A stretch of DNA of 16,422 nt, taken from an uncultured Opitutales bacterium (GTDB lineage: Bacteria; Verrucomicrobiota; Verrucomicrobiia; Opitutales; Intestinicryptomonadaceae). Positions 1 through 6,948 of the stretch are shown here, one piece after another (the stretch's first letter is position 1; each line of letters opens with the position of its first letter). A program made the position numbers and the translations under genes. Below the pieces are notes generated by a model. It was not told the origin of the DNA. It saw only the letters and a list, made by a program, of their open reading frames with translations, and did not search any database. The stretch is taken from the NCBI GenBank assembly GCA_900548185.1, contig URJJ01000046.1, positions 1 through 16,422 on the forward strand. Direction: 5' to 3'.

Positions 1-41
1 TTCTAGCTTCGTCGGCAGCGTCAGATGTGTATAAGAGACAG
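1..41 (+). other. Illumina Nextera adapter plus index (sequencing artefact)
   Basis: Bases 9-22 read TCGTCGGCAGCGTC and bases 23-41 read AGATGTGTATAAGAGACAG, which together are the standard Nextera read-1 transposase adapter; the last 19 bases are the Tn5 mosaic end. The eight bases before it, TTCTAGCT, sit exactly where the i5 index lies in a Nextera library molecule and, from memory, match a Nextera XT v2 index (S515). The stretch is therefore untrimmed library sequence left at the contig end, and the organism's own DNA starts at base 42. A plus-strand open frame beginning inside it is meaningless. Confidence 0.97.
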
Positions 42-197
42 CGTGAAGACCGGCGGCGGAGGCGGGTCGTCGCTTCTGAAAAAGACGCCGAGGTAGGCCC
101 ACGCGGCGGCCAGCGCAAAGACGGCGACATGGCCTGCGAGCGACACCCCGAAACCCGTCCCCGTATTGTGCGGCTCGTACTCTCTGCGGGAATCCAT
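42..197 (-). CDS. TonB/TolA-like energy transducer, N-terminal fragment
   Basis: The gene starts with ATG at 197, three bases after the stop of the ExbD/TolR gene, and stays open for 52 codons until the adapter cuts it at base 42. The fragment has a polar N-terminus of about 16 residues, one hydrophobic segment at roughly residues 17-40 (SLAGHVAVFALAAAWAYLGV), then RSDD followed by a run of five prolines. A short cytoplasmic head, a single membrane anchor and a proline-rich periplasmic linker are the hallmark of TonB and TolA proteins, which carry proton-motive force from an ExbB/ExbD or TolQ/TolR motor to the outer membrane. Position directly after those two genes supports this. The C-terminal domain that would separate TonB from TolA is missing, so no symbol is given. 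The truncation is an assembly end, not a mutation. Confidence 0.72.
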
Positions 198-200
198 GCG

Positions 201-617
201 CTATTCGGGCTTGGTGCTGATGCTTATTTTGGTAAGCTTGTTGCGGGTGATGGCGTCGAGGGCGTCCACAATGGGCTGCGCCCTGAGGTTGCTGTCGAGG
301 CGCAGGCTTATCGGGTTGGGGTCCGGATTCGATGCGAGGTTTGCGAGCTGCTGGTTGAACTCGGCGGGAGTCACGGGCTGCTTGCCCCAGTATATCTGGC
401 CGTCGGCGTCGATGTTTACAACCTGAAACTCGACGTCTGCGGGCGCCCTTGAATTGGTCGGCTGCTGGGAGGGCAGGTTTATCTCTATGGCCTGCTCCAG
501 AAGGGGGGTGGAAACCATGAAAATGATGAGGAGCGAAAACGCCAGGTCCATGAGGGGGGCGACATTCAGCTCGTTGAGCGCCCCCAAAGCCTGCTTTTTA
601 TGGAAGTTGCGCGCCAT
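201..617 (-). CDS. ExbD/TolR family biopolymer transport protein
   Basis: A 138-residue protein with the family layout: a short cytoplasmic N-terminus, one membrane helix (about residues 17-42) and a periplasmic domain. The helix carries the signature LNVAPLMDLAFSLLIIFMV, in which Asp24 matches the essential proton-path aspartate of ExbD and TolR. The segment after the helix (TPLLEQAIEINLP) resembles TolR slightly more than ExbD, so either name is possible. The product would form the proton-driven motor with the TolQ/ExbB protein encoded 25 bases upstream and energise the TonB/TolA-like protein encoded 3 bases downstream. The start is ATG at 617; no clear ribosome binding site precedes it, so translation may depend on coupling within the operon. 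Confidence 0.93.
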   Translation of the reverse strand: MARNFHKKQALGALNELNVAPLMDLAFSLLIIFMVSTPLLEQAIEINLPSQQPTNSRAPADVEFQVVNIDADGQIYWGKQPVTPAEFNQQLANLASNPDPNPISLRLDSNLRAQPIVDALDAITRNKLTKISISTKPE

Positions 618-642
618 TTTTCAATCGGGCAGATAGCGTGGT

Positions 643-1569
643 CTAGTCGTAATTGCGCGGAGGCATTCCGGTGTCGGGCGCGTCCGCATCCAGGTCGAAG
701 CGAATCGGTTCGGGCTGCGGGACAGGCTCCCCGAACATGTCGGAGAGCGGCCCGGGCTCCGCCGTGGAAGCCGGCGCTGCGGAGGCGGGACGCGGAGCCT
801 CCGCGTCCGCCCTTGCGCGGGAAAGGGGCTCGTAGCCGCGGCGGCGCGACGCCATTTCGCGCGTTTCAAGCTCTATGCGGTCGGCCAGCGAGCTTGCAAA
901 ATTTTCGAGGTCCAAAACCATCCCGCGCGAGAGGGTGAGAAGGAAGTTGTAGCCGAACACGGACGGGATTGCGACGACAAGGCCCGCGACAGTCGTAAGC
1001 AGCGCGCCTGAAACGCCCGGGGCGAGCATCTGAAGCGTGACCGACGCGCCCTCCTTTCCCATCGAGCCGAAGCTGTCCATGACGCCCCAAACCGTGCCGA
1101 GCAGCCCCAGAAACGGGGCGCCGCTTATGATGGAGCCCAACAGCACCATCTTGGACTCGTACTTCATGCTCTGCCTGCCGACCGCCCTCTGGAGGGCGTT
1201 TTCGACGTGGCCCATGCGCACCGCAAGCATCTCCGGGGAGAGGTCCGAGGAGTCCACCCTGCCCCAGGCCGCTACGGCCTCGTTCAGCAGCGCGGCATAC
1301 GGGCCCTTCATGCCCCTTGCGGAGGCGAGCGCCTCAAGCGCCCCGGGGCTTTTGGACAGCCTGGACTCCGTCGCGCAGTTCAGGCTTTTCATCTCCTTCA
1401 AGTCGCTCCATTTGCCCAGCATCACGCTCCAGGCAACGAGGCTGAAAATCACGAGCAGTATGACTATCACCTTGCCCGCAAAATTAGAATCGTCAAAATA
1501 TTGGAAGATTTCCATCGCGCCGAACGCGCCTTGCGCGGGCTGCGAGAAAAGTAGTTGTGCTGCACCCAT
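643..1569 (-). CDS. MotA/TolQ/ExbB family proton channel protein
   Basis: The motor subunit of a TolQ-TolR or ExbB-ExbD complex in the inner membrane. From the ATG at 1569 it has 308 residues, with membrane helices near residues 33-52, 131-155 and 173-200, the usual three-helix topology with a large cytoplasmic loop. The second and third helices contain GAPFLGLLGTVWGVMDSF and LAPGVSGALLTTVAGLVVAIP, the conserved family core including the Thr and Gly/Pro-rich third helix. The start is uncertain: ATG 1569 has GGAG 11 bases upstream, while an in-frame GTG at 1599 would add ten residues and begin just after the preceding stop. Residues after about 240 form a Pro/Ala/Glu/Asp-rich tail of roughly 70 residues, longer than in E. 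coli TolQ or ExbB and probably disordered. Confidence 0.92.
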   Translation of the reverse strand: MGAAQLLFSQPAQGAFGAMEIFQYFDDSNFAGKVIVILLVIFSLVAWSVMLGKWSDLKEMKSLNCATESRLSKSPGALEALASARGMKGPYAALLNEAVAAWGRVDSSDLSPEMLAVRMGHVENALQRAVGRQSMKYESKMVLLGSIISGAPFLGLLGTVWGVMDSFGSMGKEGASVTLQMLAPGVSGALLTTVAGLVVAIPSVFGYNFLLTLSRGMVLDLENFASSLADRIELETREMASRRRGYEPLSRARADAEAPRPASAAPASTAEPGPLSDMFGEPVPQPEPIRFDLDADAPDTGMPPRNYD

Positions 1570-1600
1570 AAAAAAAGATTCTCCGGGGAGAGAGTTCACA

Positions 1601-2347
1601 TTATTTCCCGGATAAATCCAGAAAATTTTCGCGCGATTCCAATTTATTTTTAAGCTCGTCCATGTGGCGCTCGTAAAAGGCGTACGCCGGATGTTTTTTG
1701 TCGAACCTCGGCGCCGCAGCCTCCAGGACCTCCAGGGCCTCGGCGGGCCTTCCGTCGCCCTCGAGCGCCCGGGCGTAGTCGCGCACGACGAACATCGGCG
1801 CGTCCCCCCTGGCCGCGGCCTCGTAGCACTTGAGCGCGGACTTCCCGTCGGAAAACACCCTCTCGTAGATGAGCGCCTTGTCCAACTGGAGCCTGCGCGA
1901 GCCGGGCACGGCGGCCAGGCCCCTGTCGAGGAAGTCGAGGGCTATCCTGCCCTGGCGCATGCGCACGTTTTTTTCCTGGAGCGGCGTGTGCGGGCGGGAG
2001 TCTAAAATCCAGTGCGGGGTGTCGTAGGCGATGATTCCGCTTCCGAGGTTCCAGAAAGCCGAGGTTCCGGGATCGAGCCTGACTGCCAAATCCATGTTTG
2101 AAAGGCATCCGGCCATATCGCTCTTTTCCCAGGCTACATACGCCTGGAGCCACGCGAAGTCGGCGAGCACCGGCCTGTACCCGCCGAGGATTCCGAAAAT
2201 CAGGGCGTCGCCCGGCGCGGCCGCTGCGGGAAGGCCCCTCCGGCCGCCCCCCGAAGCCGCGTCTTTCAGCGGGGACAATGCCGCCCCCGCCGCAAGCAGG
2301 ACGGCCGCAGCCGCCAAAAGCCTCAAAATGTACGCCCTAAAGCTCAC
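1601..2347 (-). CDS. Membrane-anchored or secreted TPR-like protein
   Basis: From a GTG at 2347 that overlaps the end of the ABC permease gene, the protein has 248 residues. It opens with a signal peptide or anchor (about residues 8-25, LRLLAAAAVLLAAGAALSPL). The body is helical with tetratricopeptide-like pairs, for example LQAYVAWEKSDMAGCLSNMDLAVRLDP, RIALDFLDRGLAAVP and YARALEGDGRPAEALEVLE with spacing near 34. Such proteins act as protein-binding scaffolds in the periplasm, but no partner is visible. An alternative TTG start at 2326 has AGGG eight bases upstream and would give an even cleaner signal peptide. An extension further upstream to 2458 would lie wholly inside the permease gene and is not credible. 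Position between an exporter and an ExbB/TolQ motor suggests an envelope role; the specific function is unknown. Confidence 0.8.
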   Translation of the reverse strand: MSFRAYILRLLAAAAVLLAAGAALSPLKDAASGGGRRGLPAAAAPGDALIFGILGGYRPVLADFAWLQAYVAWEKSDMAGCLSNMDLAVRLDPGTSAFWNLGSGIIAYDTPHWILDSRPHTPLQEKNVRMRQGRIALDFLDRGLAAVPGSRRLQLDKALIYERVFSDGKSALKCYEAAARGDAPMFVVRDYARALEGDGRPAEALEVLEAAAPRFDKKHPAYAFYERHMDELKNKLESRENFLDLSGK

Positions 2348-3131
2348 GGTTTGAAAACATCCACACGGCAAGAAGCCCGAAAACCCCGACGTAGGCCGCC
2401 GCGTATCCCAGCGCGGCCAGGGCTGCGGCCGCGTCGGCGCCGGAGAATATGAATTCAAGCGACGGCTCGAACACCGACAGGTTCGGCAGAAGCCATGACG
2501 CCGCCGCGAGCGCCCATCCGCCCCCCGTCATGAAGTCGGAGTAAGAGAGCAGGGATGCCGCGCACATGAGAAACGACACCACTATCGCAAACATCATCGA
2601 CCTCGACAGGGCGCACACGAAGCACGCCATCGCGGCTACCGCCATGAGCTTTGCAAACTGGAGCGCGCCGAACACCGCAAAGCCGGTCCAGCTCACGGCG
2701 GGGATTGCGCCCGAGAGCGCCTCCTCCGGAAGGGCCGCTATCTTAGCGTGCGCCCCGTACAGCGAAAACGCGCCGACCGACATGATTACCGCCGTGAACG
2801 CGGCCAGCATGTAAGCCTCCCCAAGAAGTTTTCCGAATACGAATCCGCCGAGGCCGACCGGCTTTGAAAGCAGGGTTGTAACGGTTCGCCCCTCAATCTC
2901 CGAATAGAAGAGCTGGCAGACGGAAGTAATTGCGATTATCGAGCCGAAGAACCCCAGCGCGCCTGAAGTGAAGTTTGCCACGAACCTCATGGCGTCGTGG
3001 CCGAGGTCCATCTTCATGATATAGGTTGAAAACAGCGTCAGTATCAGCGCGCAGGCCGCCATGAGGAATACGAGCCTCTGGCGCAGGGCGTCGCGCATCG
3101 TGTTCGCGGCTATTATGAATGCGGCCCTCAT
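2337..3131 (-). CDS. ABC-2 type transporter permease
   Basis: A 264-residue polytopic membrane protein with about six hydrophobic helices (near residues 20-38, 50-76, 105-127, 150-175, 180-200 and 235-258). The loop after the second helix contains EIEGRTVTTLLSKPVGLGGF followed by GKLLGEA, the arginine and 'GK' pattern typical of ABC-2 permeases that export drugs, lipids or polysaccharides, or insert cofactors (NosY-like). The start is fixed by an ATGA overlap: the ATG at 3131-3129 overlaps the TGA of the ATPase gene at 3130-3128, a classic translational coupling between the two halves of one transporter. The longer open frame to 3362 lies inside the ATPase gene and is rejected. The substrate cannot be read from the sequence. 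Confidence 0.93.
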   Translation of the reverse strand: MRAAFIIAANTMRDALRQRLVFLMAACALILTLFSTYIMKMDLGHDAMRFVANFTSGALGFFGSIIAITSVCQLFYSEIEGRTVTTLLSKPVGLGGFVFGKLLGEAYMLAAFTAVIMSVGAFSLYGAHAKIAALPEEALSGAIPAVSWTGFAVFGALQFAKLMAVAAMACFVCALSRSMMFAIVVSFLMCAASLLSYSDFMTGGGWALAAASWLLPNLSVFEPSLEFIFSGADAAAALAALGYAAAYVGVFGLLAVWMFSNREL

Positions 3132-3973
3132 TTCGCGCCCCCCCTGACTATTTCGGAAAAATACTCGGCAAGCGGCACGCGCGCGGGCGAGACGCCCCCT
3201 ATCCTCGCGCCGTTTTCTGCGGCGGCGCGCCCCATGGCCTCCATTGCTTCCGGGGTCAAATTTTCGACCGACACCTCGGATACGCCCGGCCTCTCCAAGA
3301 GCTCCGACAGTTTCCCCGACACGGCCAGACGCCCCCCGCAAAGTATGGCAACGCGGTCGCACAGCCCCTCCACTTCGCCCAGCATGTGCGAGCAGAGCAG
3401 GACGGTGCGCCCCTCATTTTTGAGGTCCAGAATCATGCGGGCCATGTCCTCCATCCCTATCGGGTCGAGGCCCGACGACGGCTCGTCCAGTATGACGAGC
3501 TCCGGGCCGTGCACGAGGGCCTGCGCGAGCCCAGCGCGCTGGAGCATTCCCTTGGAGTATTCGGCAAGCCTGCGGTTGGCCGCGTCGGCAAGCCCCACCC
3601 TTTCGAGGGCGGCGGCCGAGGCGGCGGCGGCGTCCCGCGCGGACATCCCGCACAGCCTCGCATAAAACGACACCAGCTCAAGGCCGGTCAGGAAACGGTA
3701 GAAGTTCGGGGACTCCGGCAGGTAGCCGATGCGCGCGCGGGCCCTGCGGCCCATCCGCTCCCCGAACACCAGGCACTCGCCCGAATTGGGCTTCAGCAGG
3801 CCAAGTATTATCTTTATCGTCGTCGATTTCCCCGCGCCGTTGGGGCCGAGCAGCCCGAACACCCCCCCTCGGGGGATTTCGAGGCTGAGCCCGGAAAGCG
3901 CCTGGATGCCCACCCCGCGCACGGCGGAGCGGTAATACTTGCTGACGTTTGAAATTTTTACGCAGGAAGACAT
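3128..3973 (-). CDS. ABC transporter ATP-binding protein
   Basis: The nucleotide-binding subunit of the exporter whose permease follows directly. From ATG 3973 it has 281 residues. Visible motifs are the Walker A GPNGAGKST near residues 43-51, a Q-loop region LPESPNFYRF with Glu in place of Gln as is common in ABC-2 ATPases, the signature YSKGMLQR instead of LSGGQ, Walker B LVILDEPSSGLDP, and the switch histidine in LLCSHML. The last 60 or so residues are a family-typical extension. An alternative TTG start at 3994 has AGGGG eight bases upstream and would overlap the acylphosphatase gene by 11 bases, adding seven residues; the ATG is preferred because family members begin close to this conserved strand. 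It energises export by ATP hydrolysis on the cytoplasmic face. Confidence 0.95.
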   Translation of the reverse strand: MSSCVKISNVSKYYRSAVRGVGIQALSGLSLEIPRGGVFGLLGPNGAGKSTTIKIILGLLKPNSGECLVFGERMGRRARARIGYLPESPNFYRFLTGLELVSFYARLCGMSARDAAAASAAALERVGLADAANRRLAEYSKGMLQRAGLAQALVHGPELVILDEPSSGLDPIGMEDMARMILDLKNEGRTVLLCSHMLGEVEGLCDRVAILCGGRLAVSGKLSELLERPGVSEVSVENLTPEAMEAMGRAAAENGARIGGVSPARVPLAEYFSEIVRGGAK

Positions 3974-3983
3974 GTGCCCGTAA

Positions 3984-4265
3984 TCACAGTTCAATGGAAA
4001 AGCCCCTGTACCTTACATCGGTTTCGTCGTCCTTTTCAAAAGACGAGCGGATGAAATCGCGCATCGAATCCGAGAGGGCCTCGACATAGAGGAGCACTTC
4101 CCCGCGCTCCCCGGAGGCGCAGAGGTGCACCCTGCCGTCATCGAGGTTTCTCACAAAGCCCGAAACGTCGTAGCCCCTGGCTATCTGCGCCGCCTTGTAG
4201 CGGAAGCCGACGCCCTGCACCCGGCCCTCGAACCACACCTGCCGCCTGAACCTCTTAGACGGCAT
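3984..4265 (-). CDS. acyP: Acylphosphatase
   Basis: A 93-residue protein, the normal size for acylphosphatase, a small cytoplasmic enzyme that hydrolyses carboxyl-phosphate bonds such as those in acetyl phosphate or carbamoyl phosphate. Both signature blocks are present: GRVQGVGFR at residues 14-22, whose Arg22 binds the phosphate, and GFVRNLDDGRV at residues 36-46, whose Asn40 orients the attacking water. The SGE motif also occurs at about residues 51-53. The start ATG at 4265 overlaps the end of mpl by 11 bases and the gene ends 10 bases before the ATPase ATG, so it belongs to the same transcript. Its biological role next to a peptidoglycan ligase is not obvious; acylphosphatases are often passengers in unrelated operons. 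Confidence 0.96.
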   Translation of the reverse strand: MPSKRFRRQVWFEGRVQGVGFRYKAAQIARGYDVSGFVRNLDDGRVHLCASGERGEVLLYVEALSDSMRDFIRSSFEKDDETDVRYRGFSIEL

Positions 4266-5685
4266 TGCTGCCCCCCTTCGGCGAAAACATCTCGGCGAAC
4301 CTGCGGTGGATTGAGTCGAAGGAGCCGTTGCTGAAAAACACGCAGACTATGTTTCTCTCAGAGGCCGACACGTCGGCTGCGAGCTTTTCAAGCAGCTCCG
4401 AGTTGTCGCGGAAAGCCTCGAATTTTTCGCCGCCGGAGCGGGCCAGCCGGAACGTGTCCATGCGCCTGCCCTCCGCGATTTTTTCCGCGCCCCTCACCGC
4501 CCCGACGTACACCCTGTCGGCGCCGGAAAGGCTCGACGCGAAGGCCGCCTCAAAGACGTTCGTCCTCGCCGAATTGGAGCGCGGCTCGAAGCACGCATAT
4601 ATGTCAAAGCCCGCGAAACGCCCGCGCAGCGACTCTATCGTGCCCGCTATCGCCGTCGGGTGGTGGCCGAAGTCCTCGACGGCGCACACGCGCGGGGTGT
4701 CCAGTATCAGCTCCTGCCTGCGCCTAACCCCGGCGAACGAGGCCAGACGCGCAAGGTCCAGGTCGAGCGGGGATTTCAGCCCGAGAACTGCGGCCGCCCC
4801 GCAGGCCGCCATGGCCGCGTTGCGGGCGTTAAAAATGCCGTGCATGCCCCACTCTATCCTGGCCGACCTCCCGCCGTGGGAAATTTCAAACGAGGAGCCG
4901 TCCCGCCCCTCCTCAAAGGACGACACGCGCACGTCGCAGCCCGCGCCCACGCCGACTTTCAGCCGCTCCACCCACGGGGTCGGCTCCAGCGCCGCTATGT
5001 TCCCGTCGTCGCCGTTTTCCACGATGAGCCCCCCGCGCGGCACGATGCGCCGCACATGCGTGAAAGCGCGCTCCACGTCGCCCAGGTCGCGGAATATGTC
5101 GGCGTGGTCGAATTCGACGTTGTTTATCAAAAGCACCCTCGGGCGGTAGTGGACGAACTTGCTGCGCTTGTCAAAAAACGCCGTGTCGTACTCGTCGCCC
5201 TCTATCACAAACGGCGAATCGGAGCCGCCGAAGCGGGAGCCGCCGCCCTCGAGGCCCTCCGGGACGCCCCCTATGAGCCATCCGGCGCCCGGCGAAACCG
5301 AGGAGAGAAGGTGCGCGGCCACGGAGGTCGTGGTTGTCTTGCCGTGCGTGCCGCTCACGACGAGCGAGGGTCTGGAGCCTATCACGCGGCGGCCTATCAG
5401 CTCGGCGAGGCTCGTAAATTCAAACGCCCGGGTGTCCAAAAGCCATTCGATTTCAGGATTCATGCGGCTTATGACGTTCCCGACCACCACAAGGTCGGGC
5501 CTGGAAGCCATGAGCCTCCCGGCGTCCCAGCCCTCGAAAATCCCGATTCCGGCGCGCTCCAGCACGCCCTTCATGGGCTCGTAAACGCCCGTGTCCGAGC
5601 CGCAGACCTCGTGGCCGCACCCCTTCATCATCACCGCGACGTTGCCCATCGCAGTGCCGCATATTCCCATGAAATATATCTTCAT
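4255..5685 (-). CDS. mpl: UDP-MurNAc:L-Ala-gamma-D-Glu-meso-DAP ligase
   Basis: Mpl reattaches the tripeptide released from old peptidoglycan to UDP-MurNAc, a recycling step in the cytoplasm. The 476-residue length fits the family (E. coli Mpl is 457). The N-terminal Rossmann part begins MKIYFMGICGTAMG. The ATP-binding GTHGKT lies at residues 112-117. The block EGDEYDTAFFDKRSKF at 162-177 separates Mpl from MurC, and NNVEFDHADIF (188-198), GIFNARNAAMA (283-293) and EDFGHHPTAI (337-346) are the central and C-terminal Mur-ligase motifs. The start at 5685 is chosen because this Rossmann strand begins right at the ATG; the open frame continues to 6051 but that part shows no homology-like character. 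No Shine-Dalgarno sequence is visible. It is the first gene of the operon. The enzyme implies meso-DAP peptidoglycan. Confidence 0.96.
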   Translation of the reverse strand: MKIYFMGICGTAMGNVAVMMKGCGHEVCGSDTGVYEPMKGVLERAGIGIFEGWDAGRLMASRPDLVVVGNVISRMNPEIEWLLDTRAFEFTSLAELIGRRVIGSRPSLVVSGTHGKTTTTSVAAHLLSSVSPGAGWLIGGVPEGLEGGGSRFGGSDSPFVIEGDEYDTAFFDKRSKFVHYRPRVLLINNVEFDHADIFRDLGDVERAFTHVRRIVPRGGLIVENGDDGNIAALEPTPWVERLKVGVGAGCDVRVSSFEEGRDGSSFEISHGGRSARIEWGMHGIFNARNAAMAACGAAAVLGLKSPLDLDLARLASFAGVRRRQELILDTPRVCAVEDFGHHPTAIAGTIESLRGRFAGFDIYACFEPRSNSARTNVFEAAFASSLSGADRVYVGAVRGAEKIAEGRRMDTFRLARSGGEKFEAFRDNSELLEKLAADVSASERNIVCVFFSNGSFDSIHRRFAEMFSPKGGSNAV

Positions 5686-5696
5686 TTTTCGGGCTT

Positions 5697-5724
5697 TATA
5701 TACCCGGGGCGCGCGCCCTGGCAA
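5697..5724 (-). promoter_or_regulatory. Candidate promoter for the mpl operon with palindromic spacer
   Basis: On the minus strand TTGCCA (5724-5719) is followed after 16 bases by TATATA (5702-5697), a good sigma70-type pair. A start of transcription about 7 bases after the -10 box would fall near 5690, leaving a leader of only about five bases before the mpl ATG, which agrees with the lack of a ribosome binding site. The spacer holds a perfect 12-bp palindrome, GGGCGCGCGCCC at 5707-5718, which could be an operator or only a product of high GC. Confidence 0.5.
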
Positions 5725-6079
5725 ACCAAATAAAAAGTCCCGCAAAATTTTAGCGCCCCGGCGGCGAACCTGCGGGATATGCAGCCGAATGCACCCCGGA
5801 TTTCGCGGCGGCGCCTGCCGGCGGCAGAGGCCGGGCGACGGAACCCCGCGCCATGCGCGGATTCCTAAAAGGGGCGAAATCCGCCGCAGAGAGCCTCCAA
5901 CAAACGCCACATGCCCCGCGTTCCGCAAATCATACGCGGATTCCCAGGGCGGGCTGCCGCAGCGCGCGGGCAAAGCGGCTAAACCATCCGCGCGCCTTCC
6001 GGGCGGGGGGATTGCAGTACAAGCCAAACGCCCCAGCCCCGGCGCACTCAAAAGCCGCCCCGGGGCGGGCAGGCAAAAG
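5725..6079. other. GC-rich intergenic region without a gene
   Basis: The space between mpl and the lipoprotein gene has no open frame with coding character. It contains a direct repeat CGCGGATTCC at 5856-5865 and 5935-5944, and an inverted repeat GCGGATT/AATCCGC at 5857-5863 and 5878-5884. A perfect 14-bp palindrome CCGCCCCGGGGCGG lies at 6055-6068, about ten bases downstream of the stop of the lipoprotein gene; it could help end that transcript but has no U-tract. Confidence 0.6.
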
Positions 6080-6913
6080 TCAGTTCCCGCGCAGGAACTC
6101 CACGCACTTTTTCACCTGCTCCACGGGGTGCTTCGCCCCCTCGTACTCGATTACGAGGTAGCCGTCGTAGCCCTGTTCGTCGAGGTTTTCAAGCACCTTC
6201 TTCATATCGAGGGCGCCCTCGCCGAACGGGGCGCATACCGAAGAGATGTCGCCGAAGCGCGTCTGGTCCTTCAGGTGTATGGCGGCGAGCTTTCCCTTGA
6301 GGACGTTGTGGCCCTCAACCGTGTCGATGCCGGAGCGCGCCCAGTGGCCGTTGTCGGCGCAGGCGTAAATCGAGGGATAGTCTTTTATAAGCTCGTAGAC
6401 AATGCGGGGGTTGTAATAGCTGTTGTTTTTTATGTTGTCGGTGGCGTGGTTGTGGAGGGCCATCTTCACGCCGTAGCGGGGGCCGTACTTTTCCCAGTAT
6501 TTGAACTGGACGGGCTTGTCCTCGGTTATCACGACCGGGCAGCCGAACTCCTTTGCGAACTTGCAGAGGTTTTCCACGTCGGCTTCGCTGTTTGAATACA
6601 CCACCCCGTAGGACACTATTTTCAGGCCGCTTTCGCGGAGGACTTTTTTCGCGTACTCGCGCTGTTCGGGCGTCATGGCGTTATTGAAGCGCACGCCGGG
6701 GTATTTTTTGCTGAGGCGCAGGCCGCCCGAGGCCCCTATGGAATCGACCCCGACCTCCTTCATCACAGGCCCAAGCTCGTCCAGGGGTGTGTCCGAAAAC
6801 GTATAGGTCTGGACGGCCACCTTGCGGGGGGCACGTTCGGGGCCGGTGAAAGCGGAAGTGCACGAGCAAAGCGCAAGCGACGCTGCGGCAAAAAATACAA
6901 ATATTTTCTTCAT
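6080..6913 (-). CDS. Lipoprotein, sugar phosphate isomerase/epimerase family TIM barrel
   Basis: A 277-residue protein of the xylose-isomerase-like (AP endonuclease 2) superfamily, whose members isomerise or epimerise sugars or cyclitols with a bound metal ion. The N-terminus MKKIFVFFAAASLALCSC is a lipoprotein signal with lipobox LCSC and modified Cys18, so the enzyme is probably membrane-tethered outside the cytoplasm. The barrel begins with KVAVQTYTF, and the likely metal and substrate residues lie in VVITEDK, ALHNHATD, CADNGHW, AAIHLKDQ and LVIEYEG, in the usual order. Secreted members are common in Planctomycetes, Verrucomicrobia and Bacteroidetes. It stands alone, with a possible promoter immediately upstream. 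The substrate is unknown. Confidence 0.9.
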   Translation of the reverse strand: MKKIFVFFAAASLALCSCTSAFTGPERAPRKVAVQTYTFSDTPLDELGPVMKEVGVDSIGASGGLRLSKKYPGVRFNNAMTPEQREYAKKVLRESGLKIVSYGVVYSNSEADVENLCKFAKEFGCPVVITEDKPVQFKYWEKYGPRYGVKMALHNHATDNIKNNSYYNPRIVYELIKDYPSIYACADNGHWARSGIDTVEGHNVLKGKLAAIHLKDQTRFGDISSVCAPFGEGALDMKKVLENLDEQGYDGYLVIEYEGAKHPVEQVKKCVEFLRGN

Positions 6914-6920
6914 GCTTTAC

Positions 6921-6948
6921 AGTTAACCGGCGGCCAAAAACCGCTCAA
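6921..6948 (-). promoter_or_regulatory. Possible promoter of the lipoprotein gene
   Basis: On the minus strand TTGAGC (6948-6943), a 16-base spacer and TTAACT (6926-6921) precede the ATG at 6913. The match to consensus is modest, and the expected transcription start falls on or next to the start codon, implying a leaderless message; this agrees with the absence of a Shine-Dalgarno sequence. The same TTAACT hexamer appears as the putative -10 of the beta-barrel gene. Confidence 0.3.

Noticed and set aside
23..41. Tn5 mosaic end as evidence of a natural transposon
   Set aside because: It is preceded by the Nextera adapter and index, so it comes from library preparation.
27..452. Plus-strand open frame starting at base 27
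   Set aside because: It begins inside the sequencing adapter and runs opposite to the clear TonB/TolA-like and ExbD/TolR genes.
4265..5733. Long plus-strand frames of 294 and 357 residues opposite mpl
   Set aside because: They are antisense to a motif-complete Mpl, are rich in Arg, Pro, Ser, Ala and His, and show no family motif; high GC keeps such frames open.
5686..6051. Upstream extension of mpl
   Set aside because: It would add 122 residues before the Rossmann strand that normally begins Mpl, lacks any domain character, and crosses the promoter.
6055..6068. CCGCCCCGGGGCGG palindrome as a rho-independent terminator
   Set aside because: It has no loop-forming centre and no T-tract on the minus strand, so it is only noted within the intergenic entry.
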